A stretch of DNA of 64,000 nt from Hemerocallis citrina (taxonomy: Eukaryota; Streptophyta; Magnoliopsida; Asparagales; Asphodelaceae): positions 182,364,175 through 182,428,174 of the forward strand of contig CM030362.1 of assembly GCA_017893485.1 (NCBI GenBank). The letters are read 5' to 3'. Shown piece after piece: positions 11,989 to 23,856 of this stretch. The notes below the pieces were generated by a model, which did no database searches, was not told the DNA's origin, and saw nothing but the letters and a program-made list of their open reading frames with translations. Made by a program: the position numbers and the translations under genes. The first letter of the stretch is position 1, and every line of letters starts with the position of its first letter.

Positions 11989-13395
11989 AGCCTACCATTG
12001 GTGGACCTGCCACTCCTGACCCGAAAGTTATGCATGTGTGGTCCCCATCCGGTTGCCGCCAGGGAGAATTTGGCATGGGCGGTGGGATGTGGGCCCCAGG
12101 CGGTGATTAAAGGAGGGAATTTTTTCCCAAAATGATTTTTTTTGAAAGTTTTTTCCAAACTGTCTTATTTTTTATTTTTGTTCCCTAAATGATTCACTCG
12201 CTTTTTCAAAAAGCAAGTTTGGTTAAAAATAATTCGTTTTTTCAAAAAGCGAGTCTGAAACTTTTAATTTTCAAAATGTTAGACTCGTTTTTTTGAAAAA
12301 GCGAGTTATTTTTAACCAAACTCGCTTTTTCAAAAAGCACGCTTGGTTATTTTGATAAATATTTTCGAAAGTGGGTTAGCTTGGTAAATATTTTTAGAAA
12401 GTGAGTTAGTTTGGTAAATAATTTTAGAAAGTGGGTCATTTTGGTAACAAGTTCTTTCTATATCATATTGTCACTTTATTTTCTTTAGACCACTATATAT
12501 GAAATCGTTTGTTAGGACTTTCTATATCACATTGTCACTTCATCTTCTTTGGTCATGATTTTATAAATTTAGCAACTGTTTAGCTGTAACACCCCGCAAA
12601 ATTGGAAATTACAATTTTGCCCCTGGGTGTTACGTACGTATATTTTTGTAATGTTTTTCACTACATATTTTGGATTCGTACTATTTATACATTTTCCGCA
12701 TTGATTTCAGTCAACTAAAATATAATATTTCAATCCCTGGGATTTACGTGCTTTTTACGTGTTTTGATGCACGTGTTTCCACCACTACGTATAATATTTT
12801 CTATAGGTTTAAATTATTTATTTTTATGTATTTAAATCTATTTTATAAAACGAAAATTCATTTTCCTCTTATTTTGATTAAAATGCATTTTTCGATTTTC
12901 TGCACGTATGGTGCACGTGCAAATTTTTTTTATTCTCATTTTGCTACTCTCATTTTACTATTTTTGGCATGCATTGATTTTATTTAGCCTTTCTTTTGAT
13001 CCATGGGCCTATAAACTAAAATGTAGTCCATTAAGAAGGGAGTCCACTAGATAATTAAAATTAATTAATTAATAATGGGCCCATGTAGCAAGCCCATTAT
13101 TAAAATCACATTTTTAGTTAAACATGTATTAATACATGACAAGTTACAATATTAGTACACATTTTTGAGTTATACAAATGTGTTCATATTTGTTTATGCA
13201 TGTGTGCATGCATACACAAATGTATTTGGACCATTTTTTGGATAAGGGGAGGAGAAGAGTTGGTAGGTTGAGTTAGTGGAGAGTGGGGAGATGAAGAGAT
13301 GGAGATTTTAGGAGTTAGGAAAATGTAAGGTTGCATGAATTAATTTGAAGAGTTATTAGGGAGGGATTTTGGCACTTTAAACCCTTCCAAAATCC

Positions 13396-13403
13396 TATAA
13401 ATA
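13396..13403 (+). promoter_or_regulatory. TATA box of the solo LTR
   Basis: TATAAATA in the context AATCCTATAAATAGAGTC, about 810 bp from the LTR start, followed by a purine-rich stretch with AAGAAAGAAAGG repeats. Placement fits the U3/R boundary and implies a long R-U5 of nearly 3 kb. This promoter may still read toward 16364 and the MULE centre. Confidence 0.6.
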
Positions 13404-14537
13404 GAGTCTTATTTCCTACATTTCTCTTGCACCAAAAACAATATCAAAATAAGTGTAAGAAAAAGAAAGAAAGGAAGAAAAAGAAAGAGAGTAAGAAAGT
13501 TATTGTGCTTGGAGGATCTCTTGCTTGGAAATGAGAAATTGCTAGGAGGAGAAGCCTTACTAGGAGCTAGGAATCTTTGGAGCTAGAAGTGGTGTTCTCT
13601 TTTCTTTTCAAGCTTCACAAAAGGTGGGTGTCTCCTACTTTCTAATTTTTTTTGAATGTGCATGTTAATAGAAATGAATGAGTAATATAGAATTTGATTT
13701 GATAAAATAGGACAAACCTATGCATTGGATGTAATGAAATATTGCTTTATTGAGTAAACAAACCCAACTTATGTTAATTAGTAATGAGAAAGAAATGTTG
13801 ATTTGTTTTGTCATGAATTAGTATGCATGAATGAAGATATAATTGATTGTATGAAAAATGTTGGGAATACATTCTTTTGCAAAAATATTTTTCGTAAAGT
13901 TAATTGAATACCATAAACTTGTTTTGATTGTTGCCATGCTAGTTGAAATGAATAGTGCAACTAAAGGATTAATTCTATGAACCATATTAGAGTGTTTGCA
14001 CATTTGTGATTTGCCAAATGTGTGATATGTGGGAGAATTGTTAAAGAATGCTATATTTCGACATATGATTAGAGATATGATGAAAAAGAAAAGAGAAGAA
14101 AATAAATTCTTTTTTATGAAGTATGTTGACATATGTCAAAAATACAATTTTTGTATGAAAGAAATTTCTTTGAGACACCCATAATCGATTAAAAAATATG
14201 TTTGATTCTTAACACAAATTTTTATTTGTAAGATGTTAGGCATAAACTAGTTTTTTTAGAAAATCATGATTTTAATTTTCGAGTTTGAAAAGAAGTGTAA
14301 ATTTTGTAAAGAAAGGAAAATCTTTTTTTTTTTAAAAAGAGATATATGCTAAAAATAAGTTTGGACTTGTTGATTACTATTTAAGATTTCCTTTTAGTCC
14401 AAAGAGAAGTTTATTCAAATATCCTAAAGGATTGGATTATTGGGTAAACAAGTTTTATTAAAAAGAAACAATTTCAGAAAATTGTGAACAAAAGTATATG
14501 AATACAACTTCTAAACAAAAAGCACACTAGGACTTAC

Positions 14538-14583
14538 TGGTTAGTCAATGAGCACCTCTTATAAGAGATCTTGGGTTCAAATC
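14538..14583 (+). other. tRNA-like A-box/B-box fossil inside the solo LTR
   Basis: TGGTTAGTCAATGAG (A-box-like) is followed about 31 nt later by GGGTTCAAATC (B-box-like). The spacing and wording resemble the tRNA-derived head of a plant SINE. No cloverleaf can be completed and no clear SINE tail is seen, so this may be a relic or chance. Confidence 0.3.
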
Positions 14584-16574
14584 TTAATAGCCATCTTTTA
14601 TTTTTTTGATTTGGTTTTAATAGAATAAGATGTTTTTTTTAGTATGAATAAATTCCTATTATGGTTATAAGATAAAATGGGAGCTATTAGAGATTGTTAT
14701 GAAAATTTTATTGTCTATTTTAAGAAAGTAAAAATGAGACTTTAAAAAGGGGGCTTTTGATTAAAACTCATACTTTCTTCATATAAAATGAAGTAATAAA
14801 TATTAAAATTAATCATAACTTTATTGCATATTTTGAGGAAAATGAAATGGGAAATATTAAGATTGTTTTCTTGTATATTTTGAGATATAAAGAGAGATGA
14901 AATTGTGAGTATGAAACTTTGTAGTGAACAAAAACAAAGTATTATTTTTGTGAAGTGATTTTTTTAAGAGAATTATACTTTGATTTTGTTTAAGAAATAT
15001 TTTAAAGGGAATTGAGATATTGTGATAGTTTGAATTGGTTATAAAATTTCATGTGATGAAATTGTGTTCTAAAAAAGGGAATCCTTTTTGCTTATAAAGA
15101 CTATGAGTGAATAACTAGATTATGAATAGTATAACGACTAAGAAATGATTGCTTTATGGATAAGTGCTAATACAAGACATTAATCATTGTGAATAAGTAG
15201 AAGATGAAAATTATATAAGTTAAGACATGATTAAGAAAGGGTGTGAATACTCATGTTTCTTGTACATGAAAGTTTATGATTTAGAGTTAGTACGACCTCG
15301 GTACCGGCATTATCGAAAGAAAGAATTTGAGAAATGATTTGGAGATATGGCCGTGGAGCTATCTCGTATTTGTTGATTAAGTCCGGTAGGAGGTAAAACT
15401 AATTCTTTGAATGGAAATTATTCATGTCTTGAACTTAGGAAAATTTAGGCACATAAGTGAAGATGTAGTAAACTTAGTGAAACGTAAGTGGGGTGCTCTA
15501 TATAGTCGGCAGTGGACTCCAAGACTATAGACCCAGTTGGTGGACTGAGGTTGCCCTGTGGGAGACGGATTATTATATTTTAGTCCGGGACTATGAGGAC
15601 GGGTCAGCGGTGGACTCCGGGATCTTGAGTAGTCGGACGGATGGATTTTTGTGTTTACCGTCTCCAATGTATATATATATATACTGGGCTAGAGGGTCAC
15701 ATACGGGACGGTTCGTACGATGTGGAATCTGTTATAACAGCTGGCGGTGGACTCCAAGGCTGGGATTCACATTCGTGGAATAGTCTGAACTTTGTTTTGC
15801 TACCGGATAGTTTTCATGGCGAGGGATCGAGCCCTGTATTGTGAAGAACGTAGGCACTTGCACTCGGACCTATGTAGTATGGGATGCATAGAATCCGAAC
15901 AAGTGTGCATTAGTGTCATCCTAGTATAGAAATGTGTGCATTAGGCATTAAGGCATGACATACACTTATATTTAGAATAATCACTTCTGACACTTTACTT
16001 GTTCATTCAATCTTTTGTGTGATTTGTTAAAGTATGAGATCGTTATACTATTCCCGGCATAGAGATGATAGCCGTGTATAACATTTCGTCAGTTGTAAGT
16101 AACCGACGTGCCCACAGATTGATATGCAGGTAAAGAACTATTCATGGAGCTATAAAGTGGATATGCTGATGCTGTTTTATTTTAAAGATGTTGTAAATGT
16201 TTTATTGTAAATTTCATTCTTCCGCTGTGCAAAACCAAGTTGTAATTGAACTCTGATGTATTGTGAATAAAAAGTTTTAAATTTTCCTTGTAAAATTGTA
16301 CGAAGTGAAGTAAAGATCCTGTGAAATCTCGAATTTATCCTTATTTGAAATTCGGGGCGTTACATTAGCAATAGCAGAGGATATACATAACTTGACATTA
16401 TTTCAGTATATACATAATTGGTGTATTTTAAGTTGTCGAGAATGAGCTCATAGATACTCTCAATTCCCGGTATACACATAATTGACTTTTGACCTATCAA
16501 TCATATGCGCTGAGTTCTTGCGCCAAAAGTCTCACACTCGCTTTCTGAAAAAGCGAGGGTGGTTAAAAGGGTCC

Positions 16575-17440
16575 ATGATTTTTTTTTGTATTTCACATTA
16601 GCGGAAATGATCAAGTTACCCTTTTCTTCATATAACCAGATTATCACCTTAGGGGTAAAAGGGTCATGCGGTAGGGAGGGACGGATGAAGTTCATCCGTC
16701 TCTCACTTTCACAAATTTTTTTTAATTATAAACTTTATATATTTAATATATATTATTTATATTTAAAGTATTAAATCCACCGAGAGACAGAAGATCTTCA
16801 TACATAAAGTTATTTATATTTATAAAGTTAGCAACAGTTTAGCAGTAGTCGAGGATATACATAACTTGACATTATTTCAGCATACACATAATTGGTGTGT
16901 TTTAAGTTGTCGAGAACGAGCCCATAGATACTCCCAATCAATCTTAGTTTTTGGCCTATCAATCATATGCGCTGAGTTCTTGCGCCAAAAATTCTTATAT
17001 TAAAAGGGTGGTTGTAACTTCGTTCATGGTTGCTGTTATACATAATGGTAGACCACAAAAGCCTGACGTGGTAATTGATGAGACATTATTTTCTAGTTCT
17101 GAATATTGTCAGCAGACTAAGGTTTGCTCATAATATATTGTTTTATATTTCTTGCACTTGTTTTGAAAGCCCGAGTTTATTTTTTCCGAACAAAGAAGAA
17201 ATTTTCTCTCTTGATCACTTTTCTTTCGTTGTTTATATTGTTGTTTGTGAATTATTCATTATGTTTATGATTTGTCCATTGATTTATTGGTAGGAGCATC
17301 AACATATGCCAATTCAGTATTTGGATGGATAAATGTTAAGATTGTTGTCGAGGCTCATATCTGTTAACCATTGGATCTGATTTCTAAGATCGTGACCTAA
17401 TGGTGAACTATTTTGGTTGATAGGTGTGCTGATGAAAAAG
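16575..17440. other. MULE interior: partial second copy of the arm and an unidentified short frame
   Basis: 16800-17000 repeats part of the inverted arm in direct orientation (GATATACATAACTTGACATT, CTGAGTTCTTGCGCCAAAA), giving an internal duplication. From about 17000 the plus strand has a short open frame including VVVTSFMVAVIHNGR, whose tone resembles the N-terminal part of MURA-like proteins. It is too short to identify. Nothing else recognisable. Confidence 0.35.
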
Positions 17441-18124
17441 AGATGAGATTTTAACCACCCTCGCTTTTTCAGAAAGCGAGTGTGAGACTTTTGGCGCAAG
17501 AACTCAGCGCATATGATTGATAGGTCAAATGTCAATTATGTGTATACCGGAGATTGAGAGTATCTATGGGCTCATTCTCGACAACTTAAAACACACCAAT
17601 TATATATATACTGAAATAATGTCAAGTTATGTATATCCTTTGCTACTGCTAAACAGTTGCTAAATTTATAAAATTATGATCAAAGAAGATGAAGTGACAA
17701 TGTGATATAGAAAGTCCTGACAAACTATTTCATATATAGTGGTCTAAAGAAGATCAAGTGACAATGTGATATAGAAAGAACTTGTTACCACAATAGCCCA
17801 CTTTCTGAAATTATTTATCAAACTAATCCACACTTAAACGTGTTTACCAAGCTGACCCACTTTCGAAAATATTTACCAAATTAACCAACCGTGCTTTTTG
17901 AAAAACCGAGTTTGGTTAAAAATGACTCGCTTTTTCAAAAAGCGAGTCTAACATTTCGAAAATTAAAAGTTCCAGACTCGCTTTTTGAAAAAGCAAGTTA
18001 TTTTTAACCAAACTCGCTTTTTCAAAAAACGAGTAGGTCGTTTAGAGAACAAAAATAAAAAATAGGACAGTTTGGAAAAAACTTTCAAAAAAAGGATTAT
18101 TTTGGAAAAAAAATCTAAAGGAGG

Positions 18125-18521
18125 CTCAGGCCCGGATGGGGTTGGATGCTGACGTGGAACGGAATCTCAGTGTTTAGCCCAAAACTGGAAGTCTCGGTCT
18201 AACAAAAAATTCATTTCCATAAGTGTGCACATATGATTTTTTATACAATACTGATGGTAGCACGATTTTTACAGAAGATCCAAAGGCTTGGAGTTACAAA
18301 TTTTTTTATATATGAAATCATATAATGATATGGGTCTGTTACTTTGTTTGGTCTGTGGTTGGCGTGCGATACAGCTAGGATTGGGTCCCACATGTAACGT
18401 CAGGCCATGTGGGAGTAGCTGTGTACGACGTGCATATCGGATCCCGAGCCTAAGATAAACTCGAAAGGTTGGTTTTAACACACTATTATTAGAAAGGATT
18501 TGTCTGGATCCACTTGCAAAG
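18125..18521. other. Intergenic segment, no gene recognised
   Basis: Flank of the MULE. It contains GC-richer stretches (for example around 18370-18450) and the palindrome-like pair CCCACATG...CATGTGGG. The minus-strand open frame 18580-18269 lacks any recognisable domain and I do not call it as a gene. Confidence 0.4.
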
Positions 18522-18692
18522 AGTAATGGTTCAGCCACTACCAATTTAATTACCATTCTCTTCATTATCTTAGGTGGCATACTCCTATTAGAGAGTTTTC
18601 CTACCTACTCTATCTTCTCCTACCTACTGAAATGTGTCATCTAAGGTAGTGAAGAGAAATGTAGTGAAATTGATAGTGGATGTAGCATTACT
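18522..18692. mobile_element. Small MITE-like inverted repeat (171 bp)
   Basis: The two halves form an imperfect inverted repeat of about 70 bp. The left starts AGTAATGGTTCAGCCACTA. The right, reverse complemented, starts AGTAATGCTACATCCACTA. Both contain a TTCTCTTCA(T/C)TA(T/C)CTTAG word. No clear target duplication was found, so the superfamily is not assigned. Confidence 0.55.
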
Positions 18693-18826
18693 TAATCTTA
18701 AATTCTCTCTTGGACTCTTGTTTAGTTCGTGACCAATTTCTCTAGTAAAGCTTTACTCTATTTGCAACTTCATACACAGTGGTGGTGCACATTATCACAC
18801 TAATTTTCTCAACATATATATTATAA

Positions 18827-20049
18827 CTAGGTTTACCCGTAGACACATGCCGTAGGCACGTCTTCAGAACAGTACACCTGATTTGATTATATAAAATAGT
18901 TTTGCAGGTCCAGCAAATTAATTGAAGTAGCAAACATATTATATGAGGAAGCAGTATATCTACCTTTAAGCTCAACCATCACTTTCTTGATCATGAGCTT
19001 GAACTTACCTGGAATGCATATAGTTTGTTAGAAACATTGCAAAAAGTTTTAATTTAACTTCAGTATCACTTTTAGATACTTGTAATAGTTTTATAAGGAC
19101 ATTATCATATAGGTTTTATTGAGCTTACTCTAATTTCATAACCACTATGAGCATGTCGAAATGTAATGGTAACGCAAGTGTATGTGTGAAGATATCTACA
19201 ATACCAATAATCTAAATATTTGTTTGTCTGAGACTCAGTTTGCAATTGAAATACCTCTTATTATTATTTCAACCAAAATGAAATACATGAAGTTCTCAAA
19301 ACTCTAAACCAAGTTAATCATTTCTTTTATCATCACTTTGTCTCCCCATTGCACCTTTAAAAAAAGATTCAAAATTGATAAATAACAATTTTACTTTCGC
19401 TGTCTTTCTTGAGTGGAGAGTTTGCACCCTTTACTGGTAAACTTCAGTCATCCCAATCCTATATATCCAAACATATACTAAAAGTTCTTATATGTTATGT
19501 TATTTATGGTTTCTAATAACCAGTGAAGAGAATATTTCACGATAGTATTTTTTCTTGTAGTAAAGAAATTAATGTTGCATATTTGCTAAGTTATTTTAGG
19601 TTGTTGGTTAGCTTACCCGTTCTGCTATGATTTGGAAGGCCAAATTGAGGCCACTAAATAATTCATCTCTCACTTGCGTACACCTTTAATCAAAACCAAT
19701 AAAAAATTCATCAAATAAATCACCAAATTAAAAAAATTTAAACCCAAAAATAAAATAATCATATCTCTTTGAACTTAAATCTCATGCACACACAAAATTC
19801 GAGTCAGCAAAAAACTAGGTAATCCCCTGCACACACAAAATTAAAAATTAGCATAAGAATTCGGTTAATGAGATAAAATTAGAGTCGTCACATCGCATAT
19901 AGAGGCTCTCGATTCGGTGGAGGAGAGTCGCCAATACGGAATCGGTTGATATTCGTGCTCGATTTGGTGGTGGGGATTCATCGATAAGGAATCAGCAACG
20001 GATCAGATATCGACGACAACCTCTTGATTGAGGTTCAATATTGGATTTG
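18827..20049 (-). mobile_element. Possible Helitron 3' end (minus) and adjoining unassigned sequence
   Basis: On the minus strand the sequence reads GTGCCTACGGCATGTG, then CTACGGGTAAACCTAG, then T at 18827. This resembles a Helitron CTAG 3' end preceded by an imperfect hairpin and followed by T. No matching 5' TC end was identified, so the extent to the right is arbitrary. 19870-20040 is GC-richer and repeats variants of TTCGGTGG/TTTGGTGG GGA, perhaps a captured gene fragment on the minus strand. No reading frame there could be identified. Confidence 0.3.
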
Positions 20050-20505
20050 GATATAGATTTGCTTTGAGATTTTCAAATTTTCAAAATTTTTAAATTTTCA
20101 ATTTTAAATTTTAAGTTTTATATTTTTTAAAATTTTCAAAGATTTTAAATTTTTTTTAAATTTTTAAAATTTTAAAATTTTTCAAAATTTTTTAATTTTA
20201 AAAACTTTAAAATTTTAAATTTTAAAAAGAAATTATATTTTTTTGATTTTTTATTAATTTATTAAATTTTTTATATTTTCAAAAAGTTTTTGGTTTTTTT
20301 TAAAAATTATTTTTAAGGTTTTTAAAGTTTTAATTTTTTTTTAAATTTTTAATTTTTTTTAAATTTTAAAAATTTTAAAAATTTTAATTAATTTTTGTAA
20401 AATTTTTAATAATTTTTAATAATTTTTTATAAGTATTTGATTTTTTTGAACTATTTTTAAAGTTTTTAAATTTTATTTTTTTTTAGTTTTTTTTTATTTT
20501 CTTAA
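20050..20505. repeat. Low-complexity A/T block built from AAATTTT words
   Basis: About 450 bp consist almost only of alternating A and T runs (AAATTTT, TTTAAAATTTT). It has local self-complementarity and almost no G or C. No coding potential. Confidence 0.85.
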
Positions 20506-20892
20506 TCTCTAATATTATAATGGGAGAGTTGGAGTTGTAATGTTGTCAACATACAAACCCGTGTGTTGCACGTACAACTCCAACTCTCCCATTAATTACA
20601 AAAAAACAAACAAATAAATAAAAAATTCACATATTTAAAATGTGCAATGCACGTGCAAAACAATTTTACGATATTTTTTTAACACTAAACATACACATAT
20701 GTTGCATATACAACTCAAATTCTACCTATAAACACTTGCATTACACGTACAAATTATTGTTTTTTCTTTAAAATATTTTTACCAATTACGTGTAATGCAT
20801 GTCCAACTCAAAAACTATTTCTTAACACGTAAATCGCACGTGACAATCCTCCAATTTTTATCAAAACGTGCATCGCACGTGAAAAATACTAG
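20506..20892 (+). mobile_element. Non-autonomous Helitron (387 bp)
   Basis: Begins A|TCTCTAATATTATAATGGG. Ends with the hairpin ACGTGCATCGCACGT, then GAAAAATACTAG|T. The TC start, the hairpin about 12 nt before a CTAG end, insertion between A and T and the absence of a duplication are the Helitron signature. Inside, GTGTGTTGCACGTAC and AACACGTAAATCGCACGTG are further decayed copies of the same 3' hairpin. Confidence 0.75.
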
Positions 20893-21037
20893 TTTTTTAA
20901 ATAGGAGAGAGAGAGAGAGATATTGAAGGGATTGAAGGAGATGGGGGATGTGTTTTGTGAGGTTAGATCTAAGTCTTTAATTTTTTAGGGATTGAAGGAG
21001 AGCCATTTAATAGCTTTTTTTTGTGTTTTATTATATA

Positions 21038-21442
21038 TCTACTATTTTAATGAGAGAGTTGGGGTTGTAAACAAATAAACCCTAATTTTGTAACTGAGTA
21101 AACACGTGCAATATACGGCAAACTAAATCCACCAAACATACCCGTGTGATGCACGTGCAGCTCCTAAAAAAAGGATATTTTAGCAAATGTCTCCATTTAA
21201 AATGCGAAAATTAGCATATACCCCCACTATTTTTAAAAACTAAGAAATACTCCTATTTCTAATATTATAATGGGAGAAGACCTTAGTGTCATTTGTAAAT
21301 ATTTTGTCAATCTACCAACCCGTGCAATACACGTGCATAACTATTATAAAGGAGATTCTAAATTCAAGTCAAGATTATGTCTAAATTTTTATTTTAAAAA
21401 ACTATATTTATTAAGACGTGCATCACACGTGCAAATTACTAG
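21038..21442 (+). mobile_element. Nested or truncated Helitrons
   Basis: A Helitron-like 5' end (A|TCTACTATTTTAATGAGAGAG) is at 21038. A second 5' end (TCTAATATTATAATGGGAGA) is at about 21258. A 3' end with the hairpin ACGTGCATCACACGTGC, then AAATTACTAG|T, is at 21442. The simplest reading is a 185-bp Helitron (21258-21442) inside or abutting an older truncated one. Confidence 0.6.
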
Positions 21443-22011
21443 TAGATATAAGATAAGAAGGTGTGCTATACATACGCACATTCCTGCATGGTGAATCACA
21501 ATACACATGTTTTGAAAGAGACATATATTTGAGATTATTAGTTCTATCCAATAAGCACTTTATTGGTAGAGTGAATACAGAGCGTGTTAAAATTAATGGA
21601 CTTTGTTTTATGTGCTACTGTGAACTACTCAAATTTCTAACAAAACACTTGTATAACAAGTTTGAGGATGTAAACATGGTGTTGCTGCTTTTTTCTTAAG
21701 CGGGCGCAATCTGGTAATAAGTTTTTTTTAATAGAAAAAAAATAACAATCTGAACATCGGTCGTATCTGAATTGTGATGACTGAAGTTTCCTTAATCTGA
21801 ATCGAGCATCTGGATCTCCGATGCTGGAGTCAATAACCTAGAGAAAGACTCGAGTTTTTGTGGCATAAGATTGATTACAGTGGAAGAAAATTATAACCTA
21901 AAAAGAGTATCTTTTTGAGATTCTCCTTGATGAAAAGAGAGAGTTTGTTGCTCTTCTCTTATTGTAGAGATAGAGTTGGTTGCTCTAGGAGAAATTTGAA
22001 TGTCTTCTTCC
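21443..22011. other. Intergenic spacer, no gene recognised
   Basis: Short plus-strand frames (for example 21463-21699) have no recognisable domain. The stretch 21870-22010 repeats a phrase about GTTGCTCT and is AT-rich. It ends at the TAA target duplication of the Harbinger element. Confidence 0.4.
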
Positions 22012-22301
22012 TAAGAGCGTCTCCAACCAAGCTAGCTATTTTGGCTAGCTAGAATAGTCAAAATAGATAACAAATAGATACTTTGGCTAGTGAAAAAAGC
22101 TCATACTCCAACCATGCTATCTATTTTGGCTAGCCATAAATGTTTTAATTTTTATTTACTAATAAATAGTTATAATAATCTTTTTTTAAAATGAGAACAT
22201 TTCTATTCCTCAAGAGTTTTGGAATTAAATGAAATATTAGTTTCCAAATAACACTAAACAATTACATGATATTGCAACACTATGAACTCAATCTACTAGT
22301 T

Positions 22302-23654
22302 TTATTTTGGAAAGAAACAAAAATACTTGTGTTTATTGTCTGTGTCGCTGCCACAAGTGTTATACAAGATCCAACTGGAGTTGGGAATGCATTCGTCTTT
22401 CTCTGATGCGATGATGAGTTTGAATAAATGTAAGCAGTTCAGGCGTATAATCATGTGACATTCTATGGACAGACTTTCCTCAACTGCATCATAATTAAAA
22501 TCCTTATTATTATATTCTCTCTCATCTGCGACTATCATGTTATGCACTTTTATGCATGCTGTCATAATATCACGAAGCGTCTCTTGATCCCAAAAACATG
22601 CTGGTCCACGAACAATTGCAAAACGTGCTTGAAGAACACTGAATGCTCGCTCTACATCCTTCCTTGCTAATTCTTGAGCTTCAGCAAAATATTTATTCTT
22701 ATCACCTTGTGGAAATAGAATAATTTTTACAAATGTTGACCACCCTGGATATATACCATCAGCAAGATAATATTCCATCGTATAGTTATTACCATTGATA
22801 GAATAGTTAACCTTGGGCGCTCGTCCATTAGCAAGATCATGAAAGATAGAAGACCGATGTAGCACATTAATGTCATTAAGAGCTCCTCGTAACCCAAAGA
22901 ATGCATGTCATATCCAAAGATTATGTGAAGCCACAGCTTCTAAAATAATTGTAGGTTTATGAATGTGGCCAATATACATTCCTTGCCATCCAGCTGGACA
23001 ATTCTTCCACTTCCAGTGCATACAATCAATATTTTCCAATATACCGGGAAAACCACGATCTTCGTTCATTGCTAGCAATCGGGTAATGTCATTATTGTTT
23101 GGTGATCTTAAGTATTCATCGCCAAATACTCTAGCAATGGCCTTGACAAAATGACGAAGACTCTCGATTGCAGTGCCTTCTCCAATACGTATGTGATCAT
23201 CAACTAAATCTGCTGATACCCCATAAGCAAGCATCCTTATTGCAGCTGTCATCTTTTGAAGTGAAGACAATCCAAGAACTCCACAAGCATCCCTTCTTTG
23301 AATGAAGTATCGATCATAGGCTTCTATAGCAGATTGAATTCTTAGAAAAAGCGAACGTCTCATTCGGAATCTCCTTCGAAAGAAATGAGGAGGATATACA
23401 GACCTTTCAGAAAAATAGTAATTGAAAAGTCTTTCATATCCTTGAGCTCTATCACGTTGAATAATAGTGTGGCCTGGAATAGAACCATAACGAGGTGCTC
23501 TTCGTCTTCTTGTAATTAGCTCATCTTCATTTTCTATAGCCATTAATGCTAAAGGTAGCATTTCATCATCTGAATAGACATCAAGGTCATTGATCTCAAA
23601 CATTATATGAAGTACATTAGTAAAGTGTGCCATCAGTGAGTAAATGTGGTTCAA
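22302..23654 (-). pseudogene. Harbinger DDE transposase, one in-frame stop
   Basis: This is the HARBI1/PIF-like nuclease (DDE_Tnp_4 type) that cuts and joins transposon ends. It starts at ATG 23654. Two open segments (23654-22908 and 22865-22302) are in the same frame, separated by a single TGA at 22908-22910, where the family normally has Trp before HAFFG. The catalytic acids are visible: Asp in ENIDCMHWKW, Asp in YYLADGIYPGW and Glu in KDVERAFSVLQARF. Read through, it would be about 449 residues, normal length. The C-terminal part is slightly extended past the conserved MIVADER. Apart from that stop the frame is well preserved, so inactivation looks recent. Confidence 0.88.
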
Positions 23655-23856
23655 TGCTTAATTGAGCTGAGAAGAGTGAAAGCATGAATTGAGTTAGAAT
23701 ATTTATATTGCAAGTTTATGTGGAAATTGGATTCATACAGGCAAAATACAACTTTTATTAAAAAAAATGTTTAGCTGAAGGCTTACAAATGGTTAGGTAA
23801 AAAAAACTACATTAATAAACAATGGCTATTTGAAGTAATAAATACACAAACAAATA

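Larger units (their letters stand above)
12585..16364 (+). mobile_element. Solo LTR, 3.78 kb, Ty3/gypsy-like, inserted in the MULE left arm
   Basis: The unit begins TGTAACACCCCG and ends CGGGGCGTTACA, flanked by the identical 5-bp duplication TTAGC (12580-12584 and 16365-16369). Removing it and one duplication restores the MULE arm. No internal region or second LTR remains, so it is a solo LTR left by unequal recombination. A TATA box at 13396 shows plus orientation. Long LTRs with these termini suggest the Del/Tekay lineage, but without pol this is only a guess. A related LTR starts at 63100 in the opposite orientation. Confidence 0.88.
12117..18115. mobile_element. Mutator-like element with about 680-bp terminal inverted repeats
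   Basis: Both sides carry the identical 9-bp duplication TAAAGGAGG (12108-12116 and 18116-18124). Long inverted arms run from both ends. The left arm is 12117-12584 plus 16365-about 16570; the right arm is about 17440-18115. Shared landmarks include AAAGTTTTTTCCAAACTGTC, the repeated ACTCGC...GCGAGT hairpins and TTGCGCCAAAAGTCTCACAC. A 9-bp duplication with TIRs of several hundred bp is the MULE hallmark. Without the solo LTR the element is about 2.2 kb, with no intact transposase, so it is non-autonomous. Confidence 0.87.
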
